A stretch of 64,000 nt of DNA. Origin: Scedosporium boydii. Taxonomy: Eukaryota; Ascomycota; Sordariomycetes; Microascales; Microascaceae. This document shows positions 21,235 through 34,200 of the stretch, piece by piece (the stretch's first letter is position 1; every line of letters begins with the position of its first letter). Location: the NCBI GenBank assembly GCA_002221725.1, contig NJFT01000078.1, forward strand, positions 62,001 through 126,000, in the 5' to 3' direction. The notes below the pieces were generated by a model that saw only the letters and a program-made list of their open reading frames with translations, was not told where the DNA came from and ran no database searches. A program made the translations under genes and the position numbers.

Positions 21235-24200
21235 TCGACCAAGAGTCCAGGATGAGTCGGGAATCGGAGAAACATGGGAGAGGGGAAACACCTTTCAAGC
21301 TTGACCAGGGCAGCACGATCTTGGTTTGGAGACGTTGATCGGATGATAATCGCAAACAGAGGCTCGCCACGTTTCGTTTGAGTTGTTTTCTCTTCCAGCC
21401 CTACTTGCGGCATTTGGACTCAATGGGTTTTTAGGTTCTCTTCTCGTCTTTTCTGCATGGCCTGGCCAGCTGAGGAGGAAGATGGCAAGCATCGCAGGAC
21501 AGCGTGGCGTGGCGTTTTCGCACGAATTTTCCCATCTTCTTCTGTCTTCTCGAGTTCTACGGCGTGACTACGTCGGCGCCCGGGATCAATTGACCAGAAT
21601 TTTTCAGTTCGGAGCATCAATCGAACCGTCCGTTGGGACCGAGCCCTGTCGCACAACAGGGGAAAGCCCTGAGAAAGGATCGAATGGACGTGGTGGCGAA
21701 GTGAAAGGGGTGGATACGACCACAAACGGAGGGGTCCGGGCCTGCGTGGGCAGTCAGGAGAAAAGGGGAGAAACATGTCGTCGATTGGATGGAGTAACCA
21801 GCGATGGTGGGGATGACAAGGTCGGTCAGGGTCAGGAACAGGCACAGAAACTGAGGCATGCGTGGGATGAGCTTGGCGGCGACGTGCATTGAAGTGCTGC
21901 CCAAGGCCAGGCTGGACATGGAGTACCTGTGTATGGACTCTCTCAATTGACAAATCGTGGCCAGCAGTCGTTGGGTATTGAAGAACCAACAAACATTGGC
22001 ATTCCAGAGTGGCTTGGGTGTTGCAGATTGGAGAAGCACCAACAACATTTGGCAGAAGCAAACATCATGATCAAATCAATCAATTGATCAAGCCAAGCGA
22101 GTTGAAAGGTCCACAGTGCATTCTGGAATGGTTTATGTTTTCACTAGCCAAAGGCGTGTACTCTTCCAGACAAAGTACACTGCGAACGACATAATAATAC
22201 TTCGTAATCAATCGGTACCTTTTCAGACAGTATGCGGCCTTGGCGCGGCCTGGGCATTGACAGCTTCTTTGACTTTCCGCTCAGTCCCAAGCACGAAGTA
22301 CAAAGTACATTGTCAAAAAATGAGGAAACGACGATGTGGCATTTGGGTTTGTCGACCCCGTAATCTAGATGAGATGAAAATACACCGTCAACATCGTGCC
22401 TTCGTCTCCAAATGCTACTTCGCAATCTCACGATAGCCTCGAGAGTCAGTCTGCGCCAACTCGAAGGGGGCAGCTCGTGACGAGACATCAAATGACTTCA
22501 ATGCCCGGGTCTTGTCTGCTGGCCCCGCCTGGCCTGGCCATGGGCTTCCCTCTGCAGGCCCCTATAAATATCTATCCCGCCTGGTACGAAGTGAACGTGA
22601 AGGGACGACCCGGTCGGTTGTAGGCGACCCGGAAGACCGGTCTTGACAACGGAGAATTCCTGGGATCAAATAAACTGCATCAATTAATTGTTTTATTCCC
22701 TACTTAAAGTTAGAATTAGGCTTTGGCTAAAGCATCAATTGAAATTAACATATCCATTCTCTCCAATTGTTCCACCTTCCTTTTCATTTCCATAGACCAG
22801 GGAGGCTCCCATTTCCCCTAAATCCCGGCACTCCCCAGCCCTAGATCCGATGGAGATCTACAAGGGCCACGCTAGGCTTTGCTCTGATTGACAAGGAGCG
22901 AGCGGGGAGGCGCCGGTTCCCTCGTTCGTAAAATTTCAGGAGGCGTCCTTCCAGGTTTCGAAACGCGCCAACAGGGTACGAAGTGTACACAGGTACGCCA
23001 GGTTACATTGCAGGGGTCCAGGTGGTGCCTGCCATGCTCGTCAACGGGACCACTGCTACCACTTCTCGGAAGTGGCTTCCAGAGTTGTGGCCAATGAGAG
23101 ACTCAAGGTCAGCCAAGGATCACCATTGATGGGTCCGACCAACCACACAGAATCTGCTCCACCTCCCAGGAATGACGGCGCCCAAAGCCTTTACGAAGCC
23201 CACCGTAGCATGCACACTTTCTTCCATGTGTTTGCACCGTTTATATCGTGTATATACTACTTTTTCTTGCTATTTTCGACAATGATGGAAGGATGCTTCT
23301 CTTCGTCCTGGCGCATCTCGAAAGTTGACGACCTGTCATTGTGAATATCAGGCTCAGGCCAGGCCAGGCCATGAAACCTCACCTGAATTACCACCAGAGA
23401 AACATGCCACGGCTGTTCTTATTGAGCAGTCACATACTGCGAAGACTTGGATGCAGGTTGCTGACTGTCTGTCCATCCTCGGTGGGGTGCGGAGACAAAG
23501 CCACGATGATGGGCAACATTCCGTGCCAACAGTCATGACTCTGCATTTGCTCTGTAACTTTACTAACCGACATCTCCGGATCTGCACTCGATGTCGTACA
23601 GCAAGTGCTGTACGGAATACGTGGTGCTCACATCCGAAGCATCCTATGCCAGACCAACACCGTCGATCCTCCGTCCGCTCCCGGCCCCCAATGGTTGGAC
23701 CCCACGAGCTCGTGTTATCCAGACTCCAGGATAGGATATCGTGAATTCCTTTGTAAAGTCCAACACCTTCATCGATGTCCCCAGTTATCAACTGATATCG
23801 TCTCTGAATCCTTCAAATACGATTCATATTCATCGCCCCCACTCGCCCCCAACATCCATTATTTCGTGGCTGAATCAGTTATTCATGTTGGGTCCACGAA
23901 TCAGTTGCTAATTTCAAGCATGCGCCTTACCCTCCTCTCATCTCTCACCTCGCATGCAATGGGCGTGCTTGACAGCCTGCAACGACCAAAAGTTTGCCCT
24001 TTTCAATCATGACCTTTCCACGAAAGCGTACCGAAACGACGCCAGCCCCTAAACCAGGCCGAGAGCGGCTTGACGGCCAATGTCCGTATCCTTCAGCTTC
24101 AGCCTCCTCCCTCCATATCCTGCCCTTTCAGCCCCGGACCGCCTCTCCTGCACTCCATCCCCACCGCTGTGTCGAGGAGTCCGGATCTGGCGGGTCAATT

Positions 24201-25068
24201 ATTAGTTACTGCCGTCCTTCATCTCCGTATGCACGCCACTCTTTGTTAGGTTGCGGCATGGGGTGTGTAAATGTCCACTAGCTGCACTATCATTCTTCCT
24301 TGACAGCACTTGGGGCAGGAACAGTGACAGCCACTTAATATTGTCCGGCTTCTGACACGTAAAAACAGCCCATCACTTACGCTACGCGGGCCAAAGGGGT
24401 ACTATTTTACCAAATCTCACATCTTAAGAAGGCTGTTAGCAGCTTCGCTCAAGGGTGTCTATCATGGCTCATTCCATAACAAAACAAAACGCGTCCAGCC
24501 CAAACCTCACTCGCCTTCGTACAATCACCCGAAGACCCACGACTCATCAGCTCGTGCGTCGCCTTTCAAGTATCAGCCCGCACAACCCGATCCATACATA
24601 TGCACCTATCCGAAGGCCTGACCCGGCCAACTTCTCTATTTGTGCTTCCTCCAAGTCCCTATTGTCTATGCTAGTACCTACCACGAAAATTCTGTAAAAA
24701 GAGCGGTCATAAATAAAGCTTCCCGATCTATGTATGGCTCGCTGCCGGGAGATTGTAAGGGTCGTCCTCTTTTGGGCATTGAGGCGAGTAGGACCTCTGA
24801 TCCACCCGTCACTCTCTACTCGCCGTTATTGTGGGCAAGCCGAAAAGCCCCACGCCACGAACCTTTAAAAAAAAAAAATGAGTAGTTAGAACATGAATAC
24901 GTTCCTGCTCCTTCAGGCGGACGAGGAGGAAAAGACGAATTTAACGATTCCATTATTTGACAATTAGACGAATCAACCATCTCTCTATTAATCAGTAGCA
25001 AATGCAAAGCCCCCAACCACAACAGCCTCGCAACTATCTTACACAAGAAACGAAGCCGCAGTCGATCA

Positions 25069-25087
25069 CCCCCCCCCCCCCCCCCCC
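25069..25087. repeat. Poly-C run (19 nt)
   Basis: A homopolymer of 19 C lies about 290 bp beyond the stop codon of the dynamin-like gene. Its length is uncertain, as such runs are prone to sequencing error. Confidence 0.85.
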
Positions 25088-25373
25088 GGAGGAACTTCGC
25101 TCTCTAAGGCAGGTCGGAGTAATAGTACTTTTCATAGTGCTTCAGACGGAGCTCATCCGCGGACACACATGTTCTACCCGGGGAGACACAAATGTGGACA
25201 AGCCGTTCAAAGTCCCGCCCTTGGCGTTCGAGATGTGGGACATAATGTGTCACTTGCGCCGGGTCAAATGGTCCTCTAGCTAGATTATTGCCCGCTCTTG
25301 GCGCTTCTCTTCGGATGGCTCGTTAGTTGCGACATCAGGGTAAGCAACTAGGGGACTAGCACCGAAAGACGAC

Positions 25374-28153
25374 CTACGTAGGGCGTTGGAAAAGAGATGA
25401 GCTCCCCTGCCCAAAGAGGGAGGGTTTAGACGGAGTTGTCGATGGACGAGGACTTGGAGTCGACCCGAAGGTGAACCCACCTGGCGGCACGGTGGTCCCC
25501 ACCTTTCCACCGAATAAAGGTTTGGAGTACAAATCTGAAGTAGAACCTTTCGCTGCTGACGGGGCAGGCTTGGAGAACAAACTCGACGAAGAATCATTCG
25601 CTACCGATGGCGGATTTGCCGGTGTAGAAGCTGCCGGTGATGGGGCAGGCTTGGGAAACAGACCCGGCGAAGAAGCAATCGCTGACAACAGCGGATTTGC
25701 TGGTGTAGCAGCTGCCGGAGCAGCTGCCGGAGCCTTACGCACAGGAGTATCATCTCTCGCCGGTGTAGCAGCTCTCGACGTCAAAGTTGCCGATGTACCC
25801 CCATTGGCGGGTTTCGCGTTCTGTTGCTGAGCGACCGAAACGCTTGGGATCGGGGCTAAATGGTCCAAAACGTTAGGTATGGAGTGTTTTATAGAAATGA
25901 GAACATTGGTTTACCACTGACTACTTCTAGCAAACGGCTTATACTGCCGACACAACTTTAGACCGTCCCTCAACATGGTCGTCTGGGTTTCCAGGCGCTT
26001 TCTTTCCCATCGAATATCTTCGGACTCCGCCGCCAACGATCGGAGTTTGTCATCGTCCATCTCGCCGACTAAAGCGGGAGTCAGGATCTTGGAGACTTGC
26101 GTGATCAAACACCTCTCGACGACAAGGTTGATGATGTTTTCCGTGAAAGTCCGAAGGGACATCTAACCAGTGTTCCTTGTTAGTATGAAGGGGCAGTAAA
26201 AAGAGGACAAGAATAAGTACTCACCTCGTAGTAGATTTCCATCATGTCAACAATTTTCTCAGTCCCAAACTCACTGGCTAAGAGCTCGTCCGAAATCGCC
26301 TGAACAATCTTGAGAACAGTGCCAGCATTCCGCTTAGTCTTCTTCGACTGGGCCTCTTCGGAGCCCTTGGAATCCTCATCTCCCACAGCACTGGTAACCT
26401 GTTGCTTTAGCCGCTCCTCCAACCTACTAGTCATCTTGGTATGATACTCTCCAGCGAGAGGAAGACCATAGCCTTCGGTGTACGGCGTCAACATCTCCTC
26501 CAGCTTCTGCTTCAAGAGGTCTCTCTTCAATTCAAAAAAGGGAGCCACGAGAGAACGTAGAACAGCTGCCAAGGTGGACTCATCCCCACCAATGACATGT
26601 TCCAAGAGCGTGTAGACGAAATCATGAACAAGGTCAGTAACTAGGTCCAGGTGGAAGTCGGCAATCCCCTGCCATGGAGTTGCCTGCTTCCGGAACAGCT
26701 GAACGACGAGATCCCTATTAGGTATGCCTGGAAACTCCTTGCCGCGGTTCATAGCCGCGCTTTTCTCAAGCGACTTGGTCAGCTCGAAGTAGGTAACTTT
26801 TTGCGGTTTCGGGAACTTGTAACGACCGACAAAGGATTGAAGGTGATCTGGGACAGGCTCCTCGTCTAGAGCGGGAAAGAGTCCAGATGATGCATCATCG
26901 TCCACGATCTTCTGCATCGCGCCTTTGGTGGACAAGGTGAGAGCAAACGCGCAATGGAAATTTTGGATCTTCGCTCGAAGCTTGTTGTCGGGAGTGTCGA
27001 GCCCGCCAAAGAACTTGTCGTTGTACGTCCCGTTAACGGCATCGCTAGCTATTCGCTGGAATTTTGTCGCAATGTCGATGAGGTATGAGCGCATCTCTCC
27101 CGGCGTAGACCGAGCTGTTCCCAGCAGCCGGAGCTGAGCCTCCCTTTCTTCCAAGTTGACCTGGAGATCCTTGATGAGACCTGGCAGAGTCTCTCGGATG
27201 TGGTCTAAGAGTACCTTGCTAAGCTTCTTTCGGAGGCTGGTGATTCCCTTGTCTCGCTCAGGGATATCGGACCAGACACCCTTACTCAGAAACTCAGCTT
27301 CGTTTGCATCTCGGTCGTCGTAGGTGTTAGAAGCTTCATTCTCCTTCTTGTTACGCAAGATATGCCATCCCAATTTCAGCTGATGGGCCAGTTCTTTATT
27401 CTTGGCAAGTTGCAGGTACGTCCGTTCATTATCGGACCCTTCGTCTGCCAAGTCTGGCTTCGTGATGACTCCCAGGGTCCTGGACCTCTCCGGGTCAAGC
27501 GTCTTGCTCATGCCAAGGACGATTTGGTTTGCATGCTGGGTGTTGGCGGATACGACGGCGAGAATTATGCTATTCGCCTGCCGCATGTAAGATGTCGTAA
27601 GTTGGTCAACGATCCTCTTGTCTTCCGGCGACTGGTCGGCCGTCTCAGAATGGAAGAAGCCGGGGAGATCGACAAGAGTGAGAGATGGCACATCAGGGCC
27701 GGTGATTCGCACTCGGAGCACGTCCTTAGAGAAGCCCTTGGTGCTTCCAACCTTGATACCCATTGCTTCCTTCGCCGCCTCAATTAGTCCTGGCAAGGCC
27801 TCCTTGTCAAAGGCTGTCTCATGAAATCCCTTGCGAGCGGGATCCGATTCTGAAACCCGGTCCGCATAGCTGATCCGAACATCGACGCTCGAGTTTCGAG
27901 CCTTGCGGAGAACTAGTTCCGTGGCGAAGCGGGTGCATACGCCACCCTTGACGGGAAACCGCACATGAGAAATGGCCTCGAGGACGGAGGATTTCCCAGA
28001 AGACTGGTCTCCGACGACAATGATTTGGGGAAGATTGACGATCTCGCCGACATGGAGTGCGCGAAGATTGTCAATCGTGTCAAGAAGCTCCTTCGCTTCG
28101 GGATTATTGAGCTCATCAAGAGCGGCAGAATCCAAAGCGTTGTGGGACTTCAT
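25374..28153 (-). CDS. Mx/Vps1-like dynamin-family GTPase with FG-rich C-terminal tail
   Basis: This large GTPase is about 883 residues long. Exons on the minus strand are 28153..26225, 26162..25922 and 25855..25374. The first intron is well defined (GTGAGT, ACTAAC, TAG). The second uses GTCAGT and is the least certain part of the model. The GTPase domain has G1 GDQSSGKS (48-55), G2 Thr in GVCTRF (about 74), G3 DLPG (162-165) and G4 TKPD (231-234). The dynamin middle region follows, and exon 2 carries a GTPase effector domain (about 644-724). There is no PH or proline-rich domain of classical endocytic dynamin, so the architecture is Mx-like. The last 160 residues are low complexity with nucleoporin-like SLF, PLFGG, FTFGS and SLFGQ motifs. 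I chose the ATG at 28153 (context CACCATGA); an in-frame ATG at 28210 would add 19 residues. Cellular role is unknown. Confidence 0.88.
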
Positions 28154-31100
28154 GGTGCGATGAGGGAAGGGCACATATCTAATTGTGGATGGATGATGGA
28201 GGATTGGCAACCCTTCGGAACGAGAGGTTCAAGGGTGTCTCGAAGCTTGTCGGCGAGAAGGACGGGAGGGAAGAGAAAAAGAATAACGAGAAAGATGCGA
28301 CTCAATCCAACTTTTCCAGGCTCGATCCTCCCCGCTCAGGGTATCCATCTCTCAATCCCTGTACACCACGTGATTGATTGACTGAGATGTCGAACATGTT
28401 GGTTCGAATCTCCATGAACAGTGCATGAACGGGAAACAGAGAAGCAGACGATCGAGTTGTGGCTGAGTGCCTGAAATAATGCAGTTGGTTCTGCAAGTGG
28501 AACAAAACGCAGGTGTGGTGTGTGTCGATGTTGGTGTTGGTGATCGACAATCGTGCATGCTGCGCCCTGCCGCCAATCAAATGTTATGGTTTCCCGCTTC
28601 CATGCGTCGCCAAGTTCTACCAGCTTCACCTCAATCTCCCCCCGATGTCATCCGACCCCCTCCGTTGTCGAGTTGGATCTACGAAGTAAAAGCACGTCAT
28701 TGGCAATGCTGCCGGAGATGACGATTTAGCTGTGAGGTATCCATCAATAGTATAATTCTTCTCAACAGGTAATACAACGAACGAGAGTTTCGACCATACC
28801 ATTGTTCGACAGGATCAAACGCGATTCAGGCCAAGGGGGCCCACAGCCATGCAGGCGACAGGACGCGGGGCTCGCCCCTCGCCCCGTCAGGCGGTAGCAT
28901 CTACTTCCAACAGAGAAATGGATGGAAAGGTGCTCTTTCGGGCATGGGCCATATCCAGGGGATGCCTTGGGTTAGGGCACACACACACACACTTACTTCA
29001 AAAGAAGAAGCGAGAAAGAAAAGAGTGAGAGAGCTTGGGTGTTGTTTCGTTAGAAGTCGATTGGGAGTGCTGTCAGAATGCTGGAGGTCACGTCGTCACT
29101 TATGGCAACGGCCGCTTTTACACTTGTAGAAGTGTATAGTCAAGATACATACTGTAAATAGACATGATGAATTCTCTGTCTACAGGTAAGTAGCAGAAAG
29201 TGGCTCGGCTACTTCTTATATACCTTGTGATCTGTCTTGTCCATGCCAGAATTGGCCCGACCGTCGGGATCCTCAGACTCGAGTCGCAGGAGACCACTAG
29301 AAACTCTACACGCCATCGGAGTCTCGGGTCAGCATCGCCCGGGACGTTCCCCCCCCGGGGTTTCCACTTCCCCAGAGATTTTCCTTAAGAGCGCTTATCG
29401 AGTGGCACTAGCAAACGACCACAACGGCGAACTGAGAAGCATTAAACCATCATCGAGCCTTTTCCCTTCGGAATTCCCAGGTCTGTGTAAATCCGGCTTC
29501 CACTACTAGCGTTGGGAAGTCCTTTCCAGATGGGCGCTTTGATACCGGCTTGCCGCCCGAATTCCCATCGCCTACTGCGGGTCGGTTGTCCCTGTGATCC
29601 CGTTGCGTGTAAGGCCACCGTGTAGCTGCTCGTGGGCGACCAACGGAACGGTGACAATAAGCCTCTTTGCGTCTGGCGAGTATAAAGAAAGCCGGGACTT
29701 TCAGCCACGCTGCCTGTGTATTGAGTATATATAGTTGAAATCGTCCTGTGAAACATTTCTCGTGATAACCCTGGCACCGGAGCTGTAGAGGTTTAATATA
29801 GGATCAGTCTAAGGAATTGGTCTCTCTTCTTGACTTTGGACTTTGACTTCCTTGATGGGGCGGCGCCTACCTGGAAAGGCGGACAGACATCAATCTGCTG
29901 CTGTAGACCCGGACTGCGAATATTGTGACCAGCTTGCGATGATGCGATGAGGTGGAATCTCAACAGCCTCAAGATCTTGTCCGTGTGATAAACTTGACTT
30001 TCATGGGCATTGGCAGCCGTGCGAACCAGTGCCAGGTCGATCACTCTGAACGAATCGATGGACGCTTTTACCCAGCTAGAATTGAAATCATGAGGTGTTA
30101 ATCCAGGCAGAAGTGCAAAAGGTTCGGAATTGGGTATCAGCTCCCTTTCTGAGAGGGGACTCAACCTGCTCTCAGGACCAGAGCCTTCAATTTTCATCGT
30201 TTCGACGCTTATGCTTCGCCGTGGAAATCCAAGGTCAGGTTGGCGACCTCTTCTTCCTGGGAGATGACCTCGCTGAAGATAATATGTTGAGGCATTGCAG
30301 AGATGGATCACATTAGGTTGGGGTAGGAAGAAGGGAAGAGTGGGGGGAGAGGAGGGGATATTGACTAGACTATCCTCGAGAATCGCCCGAGTTAGATGCC
30401 ATTATTACTAGAGTGACTCTCAAAAGGGTGCGCAGCGATCGGGATTCCAACCTTGAATCGGTACATTAATATCACACAAAATCCGAACGGAGGAGGCGCG
30501 CTGGAGGATCGCCTGCCGGGATTTTAAGGCTTGATGAGTTTAGCGGCACAGGGACGGGGCAGGCTCAACCAATCAGTTAGCGATAAGCCGGGCGATTTTG
30601 ATGGAATAGGCAATGGCAGCGGCAATGGGTTTGATGGACCTGTCTGGACCGGAAACCCAATCAGACCGAGAACCATTAATTCCAGCCCAGTAATCTCACG
30701 TTCACGTTCATCGTTACGAAGCAGTCAAGAAAGACAACGCTTCATGTTTATGACCTCAAAGTCCCGCTTTCCTAAATGTGTTTCTTCGAAATATCTCCTA
30801 ATGTAATTCTTAATGAGGCTTCGCCCTTCAGAAAGAGCCGTTAATCATCTCCTCGTCTGTCGAAGACTGAGACTCAACAGTTCTACTATTGCCATATCTC
30901 CTGCTGAGTTGACCTTCCTCCTCGATCTCCCTCCTCCCCTTCCTACTACTTTCCTCAACCGAACCCATTTCCCATATTCATCATGGGCATGGCGGTTTCC
31001 AGCTTTACAGTATCTATCCATTTATTTCGCAGCAGCCACTCTCATGGCCGATTGGGCTCCGACTCACACTCTCTCTAAGGGTACAATCATCAATTGACGC

Positions 31101-32029
31101 ATCAAAATGGCGAAGCAAGCAACATCAAATGGCTGCTTGCGTCGGCCGAGAGTGGCCCGGAGCGCAAGGCGTCACAATATTCAATTGATGCACTACAGGT
31201 ACAGAATTGCCAAACTTCATGCGTCGTTCTAGTAGAGAAGAGGAAAACGGAACAAAATCCTGTATCGTCCTCCACCAGTACATTGTAGGCCAATTGCTCG
31301 CGCACACCATCATGGAGAGGATGAGTCTACAATACGAAGTACGTCCTCTAAACCCTCTCGCAGCAAACACAAGCTTGCTCCTGCCGCCATCACTCCGTGC
31401 TTCTCTGGTTGGTCCTGCCTTGTTTGGGAGCTACACTTATCTTGAGTATTGCCTGGGTCAATTGATGCGCAGGCTGGCTTCTGCGAGGGTGCTGAGCAGC
31501 TCCTGCCTGCGTCCATAAATGGTAGGAGCAGCACTCCAGATGCTCACATGTGACGCTGAAACACCGGTCACTAAGATCTATATAAGCTCATCTTTCCTCT
31601 CCTCTCTCTTCTCTCTTCCATCGAATCTTCTACTCCAACCTCAACACGCCACACTCTTCTTCAAGTCCGGGTTTCTCACTATAATCATTTCAATGCTCTA
31701 TAATAGAATCTTTGTCCGGTCCATCACTATCACGGTGCCAAGTTTATCTTCTATAAAGGCTCGCTCCCACCTCTTCCCATTGCCATTCTCCGAAGGTGCG
31801 CTGCCAGGCATACTCGGAGAATCACAATTGGAAATTGATGGCCGCGGAGAAATCTCAAACGAAGCAAACCCAACTACAAAGACGGATGGTTTCAGTCGGA
31901 CTTACTCGCGTCTGACATTCTGCTACGGGGTCCTTATTGATGCCGGAGGCAGCTATGGTCGGGGAGGAGGTTCTCTAAATACTTGATCAATCAGCCGGAC
32001 CTCCCTCTGGAACACATATTTGGAATTGA
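28154..32029. other. 3.9 kb gene-poor interval
   Basis: This contains the dynamin-gene promoter and otherwise nothing I can support. ORFs at 29442-29777 (-) and 29793-30311 (-, 172 codons) show no domain; the second may be a relic but I cannot say of what. There is a CA repeat at about 28979-28992. Three copies of the word CATCAATTGA lie at 31088-31097, 31181-31190 and 31458-31467, and one TACGAAGTA at 31333-31341. Confidence 0.45.
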
Positions 32030-33120
32030 GCACCCCTCTCCAAACAGGAGCTTTGCCTTCAACCTATAAAATCGTCGAAGAAGACCTGGATACGAAATAC
32101 ACCCTAAAAAGGCGGAACTTACGGAGACAGCCCTGGGGAAATATCTGCGTGCAAGTTTGGTACGACGTCGTCGGCCCCAGCTCCCGATCCCTATCTTCGT
32201 CTCTCGCCACAGCATCTAAAGCCTCGTAGTCTCTTTACACGACTCTTTACGAGACCAGACTAGATGGTTCGTGCCCTATCCGAAATACGGAAGGCCATCG
32301 AGCTCCAACCCCTGCAATGCTTCCGATCACGGCTTGTTTTTTCTCGGAGATGAGCTGTATGCCTGAGTGACGGTATGACTATTGATACCGCTGATTTTCC
32401 CTGGTTAGCTTTCTACCAAGCCTGCCAGCAGTAGGACTTGATTTACCTTCACTGCGTTAACCTTTAACTAGCTAAGGCCAAGCGAGTCCAACTACCTCAG
32501 GACATCGGCAACGAAGACTATGCACTCTTCCGAGCAGTTACACCTCTGCAGGAGCCATGGCCCAAACAATATAAATGCCCTTCCATTAAGTTCGAGCCTC
32601 CAAAGATCCCATCAAAGATCAGCTTCCAGGATCAGCGGAAGGCTTGGTTTAATGAAAAATATTCCATTCCTGTTCGGATCCACCAGACTGTTGATGAGGC
32701 AACCATTAAATGCGAAATCGCAGCCATTGTCAAACTCAACGACAAACACCTCCGGGATCCTAGATTTGGATGGTGGAAATGGACCCGCGACTTCACAGGC
32801 ACTATTCCGGAGCACAATTTCCACGAGATATTGCCTGGCTTTTTTCCAAATCCAAACCAATGAAGAGCATGCACAACTTGTTCCTAAGATGACCGCGGTC
32901 AAGGACGGCCTTTTCGAGGTCACTAGAGGCCCCGGTTCGGGTAAGACGACCTTCGCCCTTACCTGTCTCCTGGCAGCGTTGGACGGAGGCTTCTGCAAAC
33001 CAGCCGAGCGCGTCACGCCCCAGCGTCAACGGGGATGGGAAACCTTCTCGAACTCCCGATCTCTCGGACGTGCTACACTATTTGATTCGATCAATCCCGC
33101 CCTTCGAGCGGAAGAATAGC
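32030..33120 (+). pseudogene. Decayed P-loop helicase/ATPase-like gene
   Basis: Protein-like sequence continues across stops and frameshifts. One frame reads SDHGLFFLGDELYA (32322-32363) and then hits TGA. Another frame carries FPWLAFYQACQQ and then TAG (32432-32434) and TAA (32465-32467). It stays open for 131 codons (32468-32860) with credible sequence such as FRAVTPLQEPWPKQY and DPRFGWWKWTRDFTG. A TGA and a frame change near a T-run at about 32840 follow, and the next frame reads KDGLFEVTRGPGSGKTTF with a Walker A (GPGSGKT, 32928-32948). The gene is plainly broken. The exact ATPase family is not certain; a helicase-like protein is my best reading. Sequence up to about 33790 may be a further decayed part. 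Confidence 0.55.
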
Positions 33121-34200
33121 GCGATACTCGATACGATATCGCCGATTCACCACAAGGCTCTGAGGAGTGGTATATAAAACTTACCCGGAACCCCGTCAAA
33201 CATCACGGGTTGGCTTTGACGATCGTTTCCAGCGGCCAGAAGACGATGATAAAGGGATCACACGTGTAAGAATGGTGGCTGAGAAGGTATCAAGCTCTAC
33301 TTCTTTTATATTCACAAGGCGGATCACCGCGATTGATTCTCAATTTCGTGCGCATGAGGCTTCTGCCTCCTTACTCGTACTGAATACCGTACTTCTACTA
33401 TCCCTTCCCAACCCCATTTGGTCGCTCGTTCAAGAACTAAAGTCTGGAGAGCCGACAGGCATTGCCGGAGCCAAGTCGTACTCTAAAAGAGTTACGACGG
33501 CTCTGGCGTATAATGACAATAGTCCCATCAAATACGACGCCTATGGAGGCGTCGTTGGGGCGCTTGAGGTTGCCACAGAAGCGCTACAGTCGCTCACCCT
33601 CGATACCCGTGGGACGGATGACTGGGAGAAGGGACAAGTAATCGGAACCGCCATTTCGGCACAGCCTCAACGGCACTCATTTGGTACCAATCCCGTACGC
33701 CTCACCATCATCCAGAATCATCATCCCACAATTAAGGGCAACCGTCCTCTCGCCGCAGTCGGGTGCCCGGTCGGGGGTCTCCTCCGATAACCTCGGATCG
33801 TTGATGCCCCTCCCTGAAGAGCGGAGAGGCTGCAAGGGTCTCAATAACAAAAATACCAAGGATAGCCACCATCATTCTATCTTCAGGGGAAGAGAACGAG
33901 AAAATTAACGGAATAGTGGCGAAGGCAGGCGGCTGGGAGAAATTGAACTGTTATCGCCAATTTCCTCCGCCATCCTCTCAAAGAGGCCAAGGAACATGTA
34001 ACGCAAATGGAAATGGCCGATGAGCACACAAACTACCAAAATAGTTGGCAACGGCTCTTTAACGCATCGACCGACTGGCCCCTCGGGATATCGAGAATAA
34101 AAGCAGCGCTCTCACGGGTGTTCTGCAAACAAGATCTGGGAAGGCGTTGACTCGGCCAGAGGCCCTACGCTTAGCCAGATAAAACGGCCTGACGATTGAC
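33121..34200 (+). pseudogene. Probable further relic sequence between the two helicase remnants
   Basis: Short protein-like stretches appear in changing frames, for example LAYNDNSPIKYDAYGGVVGA (about 33510-33570) and EHVTQMEMADEHTNYQNSWQ (about 33990-34050). No frame is long enough for a functional gene and I recognise no motif. It is probably part of the same decayed locus. Confidence 0.3.

Larger units (their letters stand above)
20173..25373. other. 5.2 kb gene-poor interval
   Basis: I find no supportable gene. The longest open frames (21420-22061 minus, 21383-21892 plus, 23354-23791 minus, 23605-24012 plus) have no domains, signal peptides or consistent splice sites, and overlap one another on both strands. 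The left end must hold the DUF1996 promoter, the right end the dynamin 3' UTR. Visible items are an ACAGGGTT tandem repeat (21205-21234), a TATA-like CTATAAATAT (about 22562), one TACTTCGTA (22198-22206) and a 19-base poly-C run. A long non-coding RNA cannot be excluded. Confidence 0.5.

Noticed and set aside
21420..22061. 213-codon minus-strand frame
   Set aside because: No ATG at its start, no domain, His/Pro/Arg-rich translation of GC-skewed DNA, and overlaps comparable frames on both strands.
28388..28402. tRNA T-arm-like GGTTCGAATC
   Set aside because: The flanking bases do not form a 5-bp T stem, and no acceptor or anticodon stem could be placed.
29793..30311. 172-codon minus-strand frame, possible small gene
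   Set aside because: Ordinary composition but no motif, no splice support and no signal peptide; not enough to call.
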